Shown here piece after piece: positions 1-7,347 of a stretch of 40,554 bases of DNA. The notes below the pieces were generated by a model. The model did no database searches and was not told the origin of the DNA. It saw only the letters and a program-made list of their open reading frames with translations. Source of the DNA: CAZXSK01 sp964642855 (lineage in GTDB: Bacteria > Planctomycetota > Phycisphaerae > SM23-33); assembly GCA_964642855.1 (NCBI GenBank), contig CAZXSK010000038.1:1-40554 (forward strand), given 5' to 3'. The position numbers and the translations under genes were made by a program. Numbering within the stretch: position 1 is the first letter of the stretch; each line of letters opens with the position of its first letter.

Positions 1-115
1 CTAGGTATCATGTACCTCGGCTCCTCATGTGTGGTAGCCAAAGCGATCAGCGCGTGGAGAGCGTCTGCCACAGCAGGGGGGCGGGCTCACAGGGCGTGCT
101 TCGGCACAACCTGTT

Positions 116-162
116 CGTCCGACGCCGGTCTGCCGGATACCTCGGCCTCCTGGGTATCCTGT
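116..162 (+). repeat. Diverged direct repeat, copy A
   Basis: This 47-base block matches 249-295 at 37 of 47 positions without gaps. The shared core includes GATACCTCGGC and a GGGT-TCC block. The 9-mer TACCTCGGC also occurs at 13-21, so a further, more decayed copy may lie at the window edge. The spacing between cores is 125, 133 and 146 bases, which is not a multiple of three throughout, so this is unlikely to be a protein repeat read in one frame. Confidence 0.6.
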
Positions 163-248
163 AATTGGCGTCTCAGGGATGCGAGAAAGAGTGGTTTGCC
201 GCGGGAGACATCTGGCGGAGTATTCGCCGTCCGGGCCAGGCCCCAACC

Positions 249-295
249 CGTACGACGGCCATCTGCATGATACCTCGGCATCCCGGGTGTCCGGT
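249..295 (+). repeat. Diverged direct repeat, copy B
   Basis: This is the second copy of the block at 116-162, at 79 percent identity and 133 bases downstream. Similarity fades after the GGGTGTCC block, although a CTCGGGG / CTCAGGG match can be recovered further on with a one-base shift. Confidence 0.6.
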
Positions 296-404
296 TCACC
301 GACATCTCGGGGTGTTGGCGATGGCGTTCTGTTCGTGGGAGTTGTCTGTCGCGCGGGGAGTTGGGCGATGGGGTTCGCCTCGGCGCTGCGGGTCGATGCG
401 AAGC

Positions 405-441
405 CAGTCCGTCGGATGCTTCGGATCGCTGGCTATCCTGT
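405..441 (+). repeat. Diverged direct repeat, copy C
   Basis: This block matches 126-162 of copy A at 27 of 37 positions. It shares the exact 8-mer TATCCTGT and a GAT-C-TCGG core. Past the ungapped block, a CGTC-C-GG motif in both copies can be aligned with one gap. It is the most diverged of the three copies I can align. Confidence 0.45.
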
Positions 442-736
442 GCATGAACGTCCCGCGGAAGGTGGAGGGTTTCGAGGATCGCCCAAACGGTCGGCCGGGC
501 TGGGATCTTGCACCAGGCTGTAGGAATCGAGGAGGCCGGTAGGAGGGGGGACGGTGACGAGAAGCGGGCAGGCCGGCGCAGAGCCGGCGCGGACAGGCGT
601 GAGCCTGAAGGGATGGCGGGTCCGCGGATCGCTGGGCTGCAAGAGCGCCCGGCCTATGTTGGCGAATGTCTTGGCCGGGCTGTTGCACTGAGACTGGCCG
701 TCGGTCGCGGGTGCGCTCCGGGGGGGGAGGGGCAAT

Positions 737-1498
737 TTACTCCTTGAGCGTGTCCTCAAGGAACTGTGTGAACCGCTGCCACGACAGGCGGTCGGCCTGT
801 TTACGGTAGCGGTCGGAACCGAACACCGTGAACGCGTGAGGTGCGCCGCCGTAGGTGATCATCTCGTGCGATACGCCGGCCTTCTCCAGCTGTTCGGCGA
901 GTGCGGCGAACTGTTCCATGGGAATGCCGTCGTCAGCCGTGCCATGGAAGACCAGAACGTAGCCGCGGGTCTTGTCGTAGGACTGGCCCTTGGGCGTATC
1001 GAGGCCGCCGTGGAAGGAGGCGAACCCCTTGAGGTCGGCTCCGGAGCGGGCGAGTTCCAGCACGGCCGTGCCGCCGAAGCAGTATCCCATCGCGACGGCA
1101 TTGCCCGTGTCCGCGCCGTGGCGACGGGCGGCTTGCAGGGCGCCGCGGAGATAGCGTCGCATGCGCGGGCGGTCCTCGTAGAGCATGGACGTGCATCTGC
1201 GTTTGTCTTCCAGTGCGGTCGGGCGAACGCCCTTGCCGTACAGGTCGGCGGCGAAGACGGTATAGCCCAACTCGCCCAGCATGCGGGCGCGGCGCATTTC
1301 GTACTCGGTCAGGCCGTCCCAGTCGTGCACCAGCAGCACCAGGGGCCCGGCCTGTTCGGCACGAACGAGGTAGCCCTCGAACGCGTTGCCGTCGACCTGG
1401 TATTCCACCGTACCGGTGCGAAGGGCAGCTGGATTCACCGCCGGGGCGCACCCGACCAGCCCGAAAGCGACCAGCAGCGTGAGGAGATGAAGTCTCAT
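737..1498 (-). CDS. Dienelactone hydrolase family lipoprotein
   Basis: This 253-residue alpha/beta hydrolase belongs to the dienelactone hydrolase family. Members hydrolyse lactones or other esters with a Cys-Asp-His triad. Visible residues fit: nucleophile Cys140 in GYCFGG, Asp189 in HGTADDGIP and His221 in GAPHAF. The N-terminus is a signal sequence ending LVGC (Cys17), so a periplasmic or outer-membrane lipoprotein is likely; the lipobox is slightly non-standard. The ATG start is supported by GGGAGG about 8 bases upstream. It is the last of three minus-strand genes but lies 176 bases from its neighbour and is probably transcribed separately. The substrate cannot be read from sequence. Confidence 0.88.
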   Translation of the reverse strand: MRLHLLTLLVAFGLVGCAPAVNPAALRTGTVEYQVDGNAFEGYLVRAEQAGPLVLLVHDWDGLTEYEMRRARMLGELGYTVFAADLYGKGVRPTALEDKRRCTSMLYEDRPRMRRYLRGALQAARRHGADTGNAVAMGYCFGGTAVLELARSGADLKGFASFHGGLDTPKGQSYDKTRGYVLVFHGTADDGIPMEQFAALAEQLEKAGVSHEMITYGGAPHAFTVFGSDRYRKQADRLSWQRFTQFLEDTLKE

Positions 1499-1674
1499 GG
1501 CATGCCTCCCTTTGGGCTGTGATGTCCTGTTTACATGATAGGCGGCCGGGGAACCGAACGAAGCGTGCCTGTTCGGGCGTCGCGGTTCCCCGGCCGCGCG
1601 GCGCCCGCTGAGAGGTCACTCGTGCCTGGCTGCTCGATTTCATCCCAGACCGTCAACTACGCGCGGGGCGAGTC

Positions 1675-2232
1675 CTACTCGGTGTGCAGGAATTTTGAGA
1701 CGAAGGGCGACTCGCCTACCTGGCGTCGACGGAAGTGTCCGGACGGGCCCTGGCCGAGGAATTCGGCGAACCATGCCTCGTGCTCGATTTCTTCGTTGAG
1801 GATTGCCAACGCCAGATCGTAGGTACGGTGATCCTTCCCGGCGACCAGGTCGCAGATCTCGGAGTACCCCTTGACGGCGCACTGCTCTGCCTTGAGCAAG
1901 ACCCGGACGATCGACTGGGTATCCGCCTGGTCCGGGAGTCGTGCCGGCGGACATGCCGACATGTCGTGGAAGGCGTTCATGTCGTTGGGCAATTCGCCCC
2001 CAAGCTCGTAGATCCTGGGCACAAGGGCTTCGAAATGGTTGCGGTCTTCGATGCGTGCATCCTCGGCGATCTCCTTGAGCCCCTCGCCGTCCATGCCGAT
2101 GAGGTTCACCCGCAGGATCGTGTAGTAGTAGAACGTCGTCAGTTCGGCTGCCGCATTGGCGACGAGCAGTTTCAGCAGCCTGTCGACGTCGACGCCGCTG
2201 TTCTCGACCATTTCCCTGGATACGAGTTTCAT
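1675..2232 (-). CDS. Dps-like ferritin (DpsL / thioferritin type)
   Basis: This 185-residue four-helix ferritin-like protein is likely to oxidise ferrous iron using peroxide and store it, protecting DNA and protein from oxidative damage. Two ExxH-type iron-binding motifs are visible (EDRNHFEAL near residue 61 and EEIEHEAWF near residue 148). Glutamates near residues 30 and 113 are placed as expected for a bacterioferritin-like dinuclear centre. A CPPARLP motif and the Cys pair in EQCAVKGYSEIC match the conserved cysteines reported for archaeal and bacterial DpsL proteins. The length is right for that family. The ATG has AGAGGAG 8 bases upstream. It lies 162 bases downstream of a Fur/PerR regulator on the same strand, and both share an upstream element, so peroxide- or iron-responsive control is likely. 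Confidence 0.85.
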   Translation of the reverse strand: MKLVSREMVENSGVDVDRLLKLLVANAAAELTTFYYYTILRVNLIGMDGEGLKEIAEDARIEDRNHFEALVPRIYELGGELPNDMNAFHDMSACPPARLPDQADTQSIVRVLLKAEQCAVKGYSEICDLVAGKDHRTYDLALAILNEEIEHEAWFAEFLGQGPSGHFRRRQVGESPFVSKFLHTE

Positions 2233-2315
2233 CGTTTTGCTCCTCTCAGGTTCATTTCTCGGCGGTCCCCGGGACCCGCGTCGTCCTCAACGCACCAAGA
2301 TCCCGGCTCTCCGCC

Positions 2316-2351
2316 AATATAAGCATAGGTACGAGATAGTAAGAATTCCTA
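2316..2351 (-). promoter_or_regulatory. Candidate dpsL promoter and operator
   Basis: On the minus strand a TATATT -10 box (2316-2321) lies about 84 bases upstream of the dps-like start. Just upstream of it, at the -35 region, is the 17-mer TAGGAATTCTTACTATC (2335-2351). It matches 14 of 17 bases of an element in the leader of the Fur/PerR gene (2866-2882). Its core is close to palindromic around GAATTC. It does not match the textbook Fur or PerR box closely. Confidence 0.5.
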
Positions 2352-2394
2352 TAAACGAGCCGATCGCAGAATATTGCTGCCGGGGAAACAGGAC

Positions 2395-2850
2395 TCAGGG
2401 CTGACTGCGGGACTGGCAGCGGGAGCAGATTCCACGGACCTGGAGTTGAGCGGATTCGACGGTCCCCAGCCGCCGGACTGCCGGTGGGATCGGGAGATCG
2501 TCCAGTGCCGCGCTGGTAAAGTCTGTGATCGCCCCGCACCGGGCGCATACAAAATGATGATGGCTTCGTGTGTTGGCGTCGAACCGGGTCGGGCCACCCA
2601 AGGCGCCCGTTCGGTGAACCAGGTCGTGCTCTTCGAGGGTGGTGAGGGTGCGGTAAACGGTATCGCGGGAAATCCCCGTCACCCGCTGGGCGACGCGCTG
2701 GTAGACGGACTCGGCATCGGGGTGCTCGTCGGTGGAAGCCAGTTCCCGGTAGACCTCCATTCGCTGATGAGTGGCCCGTAGTCCCGCTTGTCTGCAGACC
2801 TGCTCGAACCGCTCGATTCGACGCTCCAGTTCCGCTTTGGGCACACCCAT
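2395..2850 (-). CDS. Fur/PerR family metalloregulator
   Basis: This 151-residue DNA-binding repressor of the Fur superfamily has an N-terminal winged helix (about residues 1-85), including a recognition stretch near ISRDTVYRTLTTLEEHDLV, then a metal and dimerisation domain. HHHFVCARCG supplies the sensing histidines and the first CxxC of the structural zinc site. The second CxxC is GICSRCQ at the C-terminus. The frame is open further upstream, but the ATG at 2850 has AAGGAG 7 bases before it and gives normal family length, so I chose it. It sits upstream of a Dps-like ferritin on the same strand, which points to a PerR-like (peroxide) role rather than global iron uptake. That is inference, not a residue-level proof. 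Confidence 0.88.
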   Translation of the reverse strand: MGVPKAELERRIERFEQVCRQAGLRATHQRMEVYRELASTDEHPDAESVYQRVAQRVTGISRDTVYRTLTTLEEHDLVHRTGALGGPTRFDANTRSHHHFVCARCGAITDFTSAALDDLPIPPAVRRLGTVESAQLQVRGICSRCQSRSQP

Positions 2851-2865
2851 CGAAGTTACTCCTTG

Positions 2866-2891
2866 GATCGTAAGCCTTCCTAAGTAGTATA
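2866..2891 (-). promoter_or_regulatory. Candidate autoregulatory operator of Fur/PerR gene
   Basis: On the minus strand a TATACT -10 box (2886-2891) is followed, at the expected transcription start, by TAGGAAGGCTTACGATC (2866-2882). That is a 14/17 match to the element upstream of the dps-like gene. CCTA and TAGG arms (2879-2893) also form a short inverted repeat across the -10 box. Placement at the start site would suit self-repression. The -35 box is weak. Confidence 0.45.
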
Positions 2892-3047
2892 GGCATTCCC
2901 AAGATGGAATGGAAACGGGGGGCGAGGCATGGGTCGCTTCCGGCGCTTTCCGTAGAAACCTGTCCTCATCATCCGGTATACAAGTAGGGACGAACCCTTC
3001 TCCCCGGCGGCCAGCCCGGATCGCGACAATCGATCGAGAGGTCACGC

Positions 3048-5819
3048 ATGCGGAAACTCACCCTCGCAATGGTTCTGGTCTGTGCGCTGTCGCCGCTCGC
3101 AGCGGCAGGGCGGCTGGACGTGGAGCCCGATGAATACCCCTGGTGGCGAGGCCCGGTCGGCAGCGGTGCATCGCTGGACAGCAACTCGGAGCTGGTCGAG
3201 TCCTGGGAAGAAGCCACGTTCGTCTGGGCCAGCGAGCAGCGCGGACCCATGCCCAACAACTTCCGCAAGAACGCTCTGCGTCCTCGGAAGCTGGTGGGCA
3301 ACGGCGGGTTCGGCTGTCCGATCGTATCGGGCGGGCGGGTCTACGTTGCTGCGTTCGAGCCGAATATCCCGGGCAAGAAGTTCGATACGTCCACCAAGCC
3401 GACGGTTTCGGAGATCCGCCGGGCCCGCAGCGCCAACGACCTGCTGTTCTGTCTGCGCGAGGACACGGGTGAGCTGTTGTGGAAGGCGTCATTTCCGTAT
3501 GGCAAGAACGTCTCCCGGGAAGGTAGCGGCCACTATGTCTGCTGCGTCTATCGTGGCAAGGTGTACTGGGTGGGCACGAAGGGCGTGATGTACTGCGTCG
3601 ATGCCAGGACGGGCAGGAAGGCGTGGCACCGCAATCTGTCGGGCGTCAAGGGCGAGCGGGTCCGATGGCGTAAGGCCCAGGTCGATCGCCAGGTCGACGA
3701 CCCCAACGAGACGGAACTGGCGAGCATCCGTCGCAGGCAGGGCCTGCAGGGCAGCCGGGGCTGGGGGTGGGACTCCCCGGTCATTCCGGCCGGCTCGGTG
3801 GTGGTGACCAATACCAACGACGGAGAATTCGTCGCGGTCGATGCCAACAGCGGCGAGGTCCGCTGGGCCCTGGCGGGGGTGACCTCCGTGACGCGCGCCC
3901 CGGCGGTGTGGTGGCACGAGGGCAAGGCGTACGTGATCGGCATCAACCATGCCATGACGTGCATCGAGGCCGAGACGGGCAAGATCGTCTGGGTGAGCGA
4001 TCTCGCTACCCGGCGGGCGTATGCCGGATACACGCCGCCCATCGATGGCGACATCCTTGTCGCCCTGGGGGCGGACAACTCCGACGAGGACCCGCGCGAG
4101 CGGACCAACGCCGGCTGGGCGGGCTTCCGACTGACGCTGGAGGGTCCCAAGCGCCTCTGGATGCTGGGCAAGACCGCCCGGGCGGTGTATGAGAGTCCGG
4201 TGATCTACCGAGGGCACGTGTGGTTTGTGATGCGCGAGCCGAGGCGGCTTGACGACGAAGACAAGGCGTACTTGCGAAGCGTGGCTCCGGATGTGTTTAC
4301 GGAGAAACGGTTCGAGCATTGGTGGAAGGACAACACCCGCGGGCTGATCGCCGCGGTGGACGTCGAAACGGGCGAGTTCTCGTCGGTGATTGACGCCGGC
4401 GGGCTGGGCTGCTCGTCGATCATTGCCGGCGACGGACGGCTGATGTTCATGGAGGGCAACTCCCTGGCGATGATTGACGCCGATCCCGAGAATCCCAGGC
4501 ACTTGGGCTATGTCTACCCGGGGAACCTCTACTGCGTGACGCCCGTGTACGCCGGCGGCAAGTTGTACGTCCGCGGCGCGGAGTATCTCGTGAACTGCTG
4601 GGATCTGCGAAAGCACCCGCCCGCACCCGAAGCCGATGCGGACGTGGACCTCAAGAATGCGAAGTTCACGATCGATCTGTCCTGTGGGCGGATCAACGAC
4701 GATCGGCTGAGCATGGCCTTTATCCGGGGTGGCAACGCCCCGCCGCCCGAGGGCGAGGACCTGAGGCTGCATGTGCGAACGCGGGACGGCGAGGTGGTCC
4801 AGTCGTGGGTGACGTATGGCCCGGATCACAACACGCCCGACTGGACGTTCCCCGACGGGCTGAAGGTCAAGAAGGGAAGGCTGGTGGGCAAGGTCCGCAT
4901 CGAGGCGCTGGGTCGGACGTACCCGATGGAGCTGGACATGGACATCGAGGGCAACAAGGTCCGCGGCCGATGGGAAGACACGTTTACGGGCGAGAAGGTC
5001 AAGGGCTCGCTTGCGGGGACGTCCAAGGCGATCGCCGATGGTACGGGCAAGGTGATGTTCCGGATCCGCCGGGAATGGTGCGGCGGGCAGAACAAGCATT
5101 TCGAGACCACGCTCACGTTCGAGATGAAAGACGGCCAGGCCGTTGCGGACACGGCGAAGATCGAGGCGAAGGTTCCCTCGGCTTCGTGGCAGGCTGAGGT
5201 GACGAAGCTCGAGGCGGTCCAGAAGGGGCGTTCGCTGACGGGCAGTTTCACGGTGGATCTCAAGAGCAACAACCTGGTCAAGAGCGGCACGTATCGGGTG
5301 GATTTCGACACCACGGTAATCTGCAACATTCCGGAGGGCAGCTATCGCTCGTATTACGAGGGCAAGGAGATCACGCCGCGGTCGAAGGTCAACCGCATGG
5401 TGTGGGGCAAGTTCGAGCCGCCAGCCGATGCGAAGGTGGACCCGGCCAACGCGTTGCACGAGTTCACGCTGCGCGATGCGCTGCCGGGTAAGCGTGACGT
5501 GGACATCTTCGTGGAGCTTCGGGACGGCAAGCCGTCGTTCGTCAAGGCCAATACCCCGCGTTTCAACCGGAGTGACCACACGGTGGACTTCGGGGATCTG
5601 AAGCTCGAGGACGGCGAGCTGACGGGGATCGTGGAGGTGATCATTCGCACGGACGGCTTCGTGCCTGCCCACGACACGCCGTGCGAGTACGACGTGAAGT
5701 TGCGCGTCGAAGACAACAAGATCCGCGGCAGTTACGACGGCATGTACGAGAAGCGCGAATCGCGCTCGGGTTTCGCGGAGGGCACGGTTTCGGCCAGTCG
5801 ATCGAAGGTGGAGAAGTAG
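3048..5819 (+). CDS. Secreted PQQ-type beta-propeller protein with triplicated C-terminal module
   Basis: A 923-residue exported protein. A signal peptide ends near Ala20. Residues from about 30 to 525 carry repeated propeller blades of the PQQ/pyrrolo-quinoline-like type, for example LFCLREDTGELLWKASF, MYCVDARTGRKAWHRNL, FVAVDANSGEVRWAL and MTCIEAETGKIVWVSDL. Each ends in the typical D-x-x-TG-x-x-x-W. The family includes PQQ dehydrogenases and BamB-like scaffolds; I see no residues that prove cofactor binding. Residues of about 545-923 form a second, beta-rich region. Here a unit of about 90-100 residues appears three times, with recurrent RDG, a Leu-x-G core strand and a final D-N-K-[VI]-R-G turn. 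The ATG is preceded by GAGAGGT. The gene stands alone, upstream of tRNA-Val. Confidence 0.85.
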   Translation: MRKLTLAMVLVCALSPLAAAGRLDVEPDEYPWWRGPVGSGASLDSNSELVESWEEATFVWASEQRGPMPNNFRKNALRPRKLVGNGGFGCPIVSGGRVYVAAFEPNIPGKKFDTSTKPTVSEIRRARSANDLLFCLREDTGELLWKASFPYGKNVSREGSGHYVCCVYRGKVYWVGTKGVMYCVDARTGRKAWHRNLSGVKGERVRWRKAQVDRQVDDPNETELASIRRRQGLQGSRGWGWDSPVIPAGSVVVTNTNDGEFVAVDANSGEVRWALAGVTSVTRAPAVWWHEGKAYVIGINHAMTCIEAETGKIVWVSDLATRRAYAGYTPPIDGDILVALGADNSDEDPRERTNAGWAGFRLTLEGPKRLWMLGKTARAVYESPVIYRGHVWFVMREPRRLDDEDKAYLRSVAPDVFTEKRFEHWWKDNTRGLIAAVDVETGEFSSVIDAGGLGCSSIIAGDGRLMFMEGNSLAMIDADPENPRHLGYVYPGNLYCVTPVYAGGKLYVRGAEYLVNCWDLRKHPPAPEADADVDLKNAKFTIDLSCGRINDDRLSMAFIRGGNAPPPEGEDLRLHVRTRDGEVVQSWVTYGPDHNTPDWTFPDGLKVKKGRLVGKVRIEALGRTYPMELDMDIEGNKVRGRWEDTFTGEKVKGSLAGTSKAIADGTGKVMFRIRREWCGGQNKHFETTLTFEMKDGQAVADTAKIEAKVPSASWQAEVTKLEAVQKGRSLTGSFTVDLKSNNLVKSGTYRVDFDTTVICNIPEGSYRSYYEGKEITPRSKVNRMVWGKFEPPADAKVDPANALHEFTLRDALPGKRDVDIFVELRDGKPSFVKANTPRFNRSDHTVDFGDLKLEDGELTGIVEVIIRTDGFVPAHDTPCEYDVKLRVEDNKIRGSYDGMYEKRESRSGFAEGTVSASRSKVEK

Positions 5820-5951
5820 AGGCCCTGCCTCGGGTTGAGCTGGAGAGGTGATGCAGGAAGGACTGGCCGGCGTTTTCTTCCGTTGGCATGGGAGAAAGGG
5901 CTGGCTTGTCGACGGGGGTCCTTGCCGCGGAGGGGATTGCCCGCCTCGGGA

Positions 5952-5979
5952 TTGCATTCTCTGTCGGATGCGGTAGAAT
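5952..5979 (+). promoter_or_regulatory. Promoter of tRNA-Val
   Basis: TTGCAT (5952-5957), a 16-base spacer and TAGAAT (5974-5979) make a good sigma-70 promoter. Transcription would start about 5-6 bases before the tRNA body at 5992. Confidence 0.6.
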
Positions 5980-5991
5980 CCCTCCTGAAGC

Positions 5992-6065
5992 GGGCGTTTA
6001 GCTCAGTTGGCTAGAGCGCATCCCTTACAAGGATGAAGTCACAGGTTCGAGTCCTGTAACGCCCA
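5992..6065 (+). tRNA. tRNA-Val (anticodon UAC)
   Basis: A full cloverleaf can be folded by hand. The acceptor stem is GGGCGTT (5992-5998) with AACGCCC (6058-6064), and the discriminator is A at 6065. The D arm is GCTC/GAGC. The anticodon stem is CATCC/GGATG around the loop CTTACAA, with anticodon TAC at 6026-6028. The T arm is ACAGG/CCTGT with loop TTCGAGT. The anticodon reads GUA-type valine codons. The 3' CCA is not encoded. Confidence 0.96.
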
Positions 6066-6187
6066 GTCTGCCCTCTCGAAACAGGGCGGCGCTGGCGCAT
6101 CGAAGGCGGAGCATTGCCGGTGCATCTCTCGCATGCAGGCCGGGACACTGGCAGGGGCGAGGATAGCCTGACGGCTCGGAAAGTGCG

Positions 6188-6994
6188 ATGAATCTCACGT
6201 GTCCGACATGCGGGGAGATGTCCTCGGTGGACAAACCCGTGGAGGGAGAGCCGGCGGTCTGTCCGCACTGCGGCTCGACGATCGAAACCCCCCGGCATGA
6301 AGATCCCCACGATGGGCATCGGGTGGCCCGTCCGGTTCCTGCTTCGATCACCCTGCGGCCGCGCAAGCCCCTGCGACGGATCAACCCCATGGGCGTGCTG
6401 GCCGTGGTGACGGGCCTGATGGCCGCGGGGCTGAGTTGGATTCCCGTGATCAACTTCATCGCGATGTTCATCGGTGGCGTGGGTCTGCTTTTTGCCTTCA
6501 GCGGAATGATGTCGGGGATGTTCAGCCGCCGGCGGGGCAAGGCCAGCCCGATCCTGGGTGCGATGGTCTGCTTGGCGGCGATCGGTGTTGCGACAGCAAC
6601 GGCGTGGCATCTTCCCGAGACCGCCCTTGTCGAGTCCAACGCAGCCCGCGACCATGCCGAAGTTACCAACGGAGAGAACGCAAGGAGCCGTCTGTCGCCG
6701 TTCGCCCGCATACGCGACGGACGTTTCAGCATGTCCCGGGGAGACCCCAACGATCCCGACGGGACGTACGTGGTCTGGCAGGGCCGGCTTACCAACACCG
6801 ACCGCAGCGGGCACCGCTTCGAGGTCCGCGTGTCGTTCATCGACGGTCAGGGCTTCGAGTTGGCGACGGATCGGATCGATGCGTTGCAGTTGGGCGGCGG
6901 GAAGTCGACGCTGGTCACGGGACGTTCGCGGATCCCGCGCGAGCGGGCCCGGCAGATCGACGAAGTCGTCCTGCATGCGGTGCTGGTGGATTAG
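6188..6994 (+). CDS. Zinc-ribbon membrane protein with extracytoplasmic beta domain
   Basis: A 268-residue protein. The N-terminus is a zinc ribbon (Cys5, Cys8, Cys25, Cys28 in CPTC and CPHC). Residues of about 60-145 hold two or three hydrophobic segments (MGVLAVVTGLMAAGLSWIPV, FIAMFIGGVGLLFAFSGMM and ILGAMVCLAAIGVATATAW). The last 100 residues form a beta-rich domain that resembles FxLYD-like modules (RDGRFSMSRG, then WQGRLTNTDRSG and FEVRVSFIDGQG). The zinc ribbon would face the cytoplasm and the beta domain the other side. The ATG follows GGAAAG. The function is unknown. It stands alone, 122 bases after tRNA-Val, and may be read from the same transcript. Confidence 0.75.
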   Translation: MNLTCPTCGEMSSVDKPVEGEPAVCPHCGSTIETPRHEDPHDGHRVARPVPASITLRPRKPLRRINPMGVLAVVTGLMAAGLSWIPVINFIAMFIGGVGLLFAFSGMMSGMFSRRRGKASPILGAMVCLAAIGVATATAWHLPETALVESNAARDHAEVTNGENARSRLSPFARIRDGRFSMSRGDPNDPDGTYVVWQGRLTNTDRSGHRFEVRVSFIDGQGFELATDRIDALQLGGGKSTLVTGRSRIPRERARQIDEVVLHAVLVD

Positions 6995-7347
6995 GCTCTG
7001 TTCGGGAACCCGGTGCCGGGCTTCAAGCGGGTCTTCATCGTGCCGGCTCCGGCCGCATGGGCGGGGCAAGTGAACCTGGGCGCATGAGCAAGCAGAAGTG
7101 GACGTTGTGGAAGTGGGGCGAAGGGCGATAGGACCGCGGCTTGCCTTCCCGCAGCCTCGCGAGTCCGCTCAAACGGAACAAGGAAGGAGAGGTTGGTCTG
7201 CGTCCGCGGATTCCTGTCCACATGATGATATGTCGGATCGATGAAGTGTGCCAGTGGCATACGCGAAGAAATCGTGAAGACATTCGGGCGGGGTGAACGT
7301 TGCGCACGCGTGGTGCAAGCATCGTGCGAGAATTTGCTCCGCGCGGA
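6995..7347. other. Convergent intergenic stretch, nothing clear
   Basis: About 350 bases separate the stop codons of two converging genes. I see no strong hairpin with a T-tract and no gene. A 15-codon Trp-rich frame at 7084-7131 lacks a ribosome binding site and is treated as chance. Confidence 0.5.

Larger units (their letters stand above)
1..736. other. Gene-poor stretch, no credible coding sequence
   Basis: Several open frames of 70-130 codons overlap here on both strands. They are rich in Arg, Gly, Pro and Ser, have no recognisable domain or signal peptide, and none has a convincing ribosome binding site. I take them as chance frames in GC-rich DNA. The only structure I see is a set of diverged direct repeats in the first 450 bases, listed separately. 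The right edge is the stop codon of the minus-strand hydrolase gene at 737. The left part could be the 3' flank of a gene outside the window. Confidence 0.6.

Noticed and set aside
165..542. Open frames of 114-130 codons in the first 700 bases
   Set aside because: They have no signal, domain or ribosome binding site, and frames on both strands overlap equally.
3489..5957. 822-codon minus-strand frame opposite the PQQ-propeller gene
   Set aside because: The composition is rich in His, Arg and Leu with no domain. It mirrors the codon pattern of the true plus-strand gene.
6070..6087. GCCCT/AGGGC stem just after tRNA-Val as a terminator
   Set aside because: The stem is only five base pairs with no T-tract, so transcription may continue into the zinc-ribbon gene.
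6011..7069. Long minus-strand open frame opposite tRNA-Val and the zinc-ribbon gene, ending in a VTGLEPVTSS-like sequence
   Set aside because: The final residues are the antisense reading of the tRNA, a well-known false translation. The rest is the shadow of the plus-strand membrane-protein gene.
7084..7131. 15-codon frame MSKQKWTLWKWGEGR, resembling a Trp leader peptide
   Set aside because: There is no ribosome binding site, no attenuator after it and no tryptophan gene nearby. The next gene is on the other strand.
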